Shown: piece by piece, positions 63,125-64,000 of the stretch | How positions within the stretch are numbered: the stretch's first letter is position 1 | Layout of the letters: each line of letters begins with the position of its first letter | DNA from: Monoplex corrugatus | Lineage: Eukaryota > Mollusca > Gastropoda > Littorinimorpha > Ranellidae | DNA length: 64,000 bases | Assembly: GCA_030674185.1 (NCBI GenBank) | Contig: JAPXFY010000022.1 | Span: 51,212,675 to 51,276,674 of the forward strand | Direction of reading: 5' to 3' | The notes under the pieces: generated by a model | What the model saw: the letters and a program-made list of their open reading frames with translations, nothing else | What the model was told of the DNA's origin: nothing | The model's database searches: none | Program-made: the position numbers and the translations under genes

Positions 63125-64000
63125 CTGCACAGGCTGCCATGATACGACTCAAGGTAAGGTGGCACAGAGGTGCTAGTAAACAATACACAATACAGTTATT
63201 CAGAAAATAAAGACAAAGGTTGTCCCCTAACACAAAGTGGTACATGAGCAATGTTGTGGAGACCTCAACTTTTCTCAGAGCATTATGAAGGGAAGTGCAC
63301 CTATTCCATGTAGAAGATTTGGCATGGGTACGCAAGATGCAGTAGGTATGTCGCAAGTCCCTGAAATGGCTGAGGAACAAACGTCATGGGAAAACACTTT
63401 TTCTCAGTGTGAGTATTATAAGGGCAAGTGTCCATCTCCTCTGCCTTACTGTTTTACCTTCCCCTACACTAAGCACAATCAGGTGTACACTCTACTCTAA
63501 AATCATCTCCTTCAGCCTAACCAACAATTTTCAACAACACTGCATAGTTATTCCATTTCAGCAGCATCATAACTTTTTTCCCAGTTTTCCACAGTATTTC
63601 TCAACATTAAAAAGTGACTATGTCCTCTCAGTTTAGATTATTCTGTGTGTTGTGTTGTGTTGTGTTGTGTTGTGTTGTGTTGTGTTGTGTTGTTTGTGTT
63701 GTGTTGTGTTGTGTTGTGTTGTGTTGTGTTGTGTTGTGTTGTTGTGTTGTTGTGTTGTGTTGTGTTGTTGTGTTGTTTTGTTGTGTTGTGTGTTGTGTGT
63801 TGTGTTGTGTGTTTGTGTGTGTGTGTGTGTATGCATGTATGTGACCTATAATTCTGTTTATACATTTATTCATAATATCTATGTGCTGTTAATATATTGC
63901 TCTATGCAAGTACATGCATGAATTTATGAGCACTTAGGGCTACTTGATTCAGCACCAGACAAATGCCCATCATAATGATTACTGTTATTATCATCATTAC
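63125..64000. other. EIF4ENIF1 intron at window edge
   Basis: No further 4E-T exon was recognised. It contains a diverged family-C copy (63230-63480) and a pentanucleotide microsatellite. Confidence 0.5.
63645..63835. repeat. (TGTGT)n pentanucleotide microsatellite
   Basis: Repeats of tgtgt as tgtgttgtgt with GTT insertions, passing into (TG)n near 63815. Long ORFs on both strands here are artefacts. Confidence 0.97.

Overview
The window is eukaryotic nuclear DNA: spliced protein genes with GT-AG introns, long (CA)n/(TG)n microsatellites, tRNA-derived SINEs, and decayed LINE, DIRS-like, piggyBac and mariner copies. Repeat content, intron sizes and protein divergence fit a lophotrochozoan, most likely a gastropod mollusc. 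That placement is an inference; no species-diagnostic locus is visible.

Two real protein genes can be supported, arranged tail to tail. On the + strand, 3576-11837 holds the last five coding exons of TCTN2 (tectonic-2), a ciliary transition-zone protein; its 5' exons lie left of the window. On the - strand, 34692-63124 holds sixteen coding exons of EIF4ENIF1 (4E-T, the eIF4E transporter of P-bodies), including the natural stop; the N-terminal exons, with the eIF4E-binding region, lie to the right. Splice phases agree across every junction in both genes: 5 exons give 275 aa and 16 exons give 1022 aa. The two genes have no known functional link; they are simply neighbours.

Region by region: 1-3575 is TCTN2 intron with a dead reverse-transcriptase fragment at the left edge. 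3576-11837 is TCTN2 exons with introns full of microsatellites, SINEs, a LINE tail and a piggyBac N-terminal remnant. 11838-34691 is a 23 kb intergenic or 3'-UTR stretch with LINE fragments, a piggyBac carcass lacking its catalytic core, TTAA-bounded MITEs and short tandem duplications. 34692-63124 is EIF4ENIF1, whose introns carry mariner and DIRS-like remnants, several interspersed repeat families, a 47-bp minisatellite and a 46-bp satellite interrupted by a long-inverted-repeat element. 63125-64000 is the next intron, ending in a pentanucleotide microsatellite.

No bacterial-type defence or biosynthetic system is present. The most interesting signals are TTAA-bounded MITEs (piggyBac type) and related piggyBac debris, the inverted-repeat element inside a satellite, (TG)n tracts against TCTN2 splice sites, a hexanucleotide (Gln-Ala)n expansion in 4E-T, and a small intact piggyBac-like ORF in a 4E-T intron.
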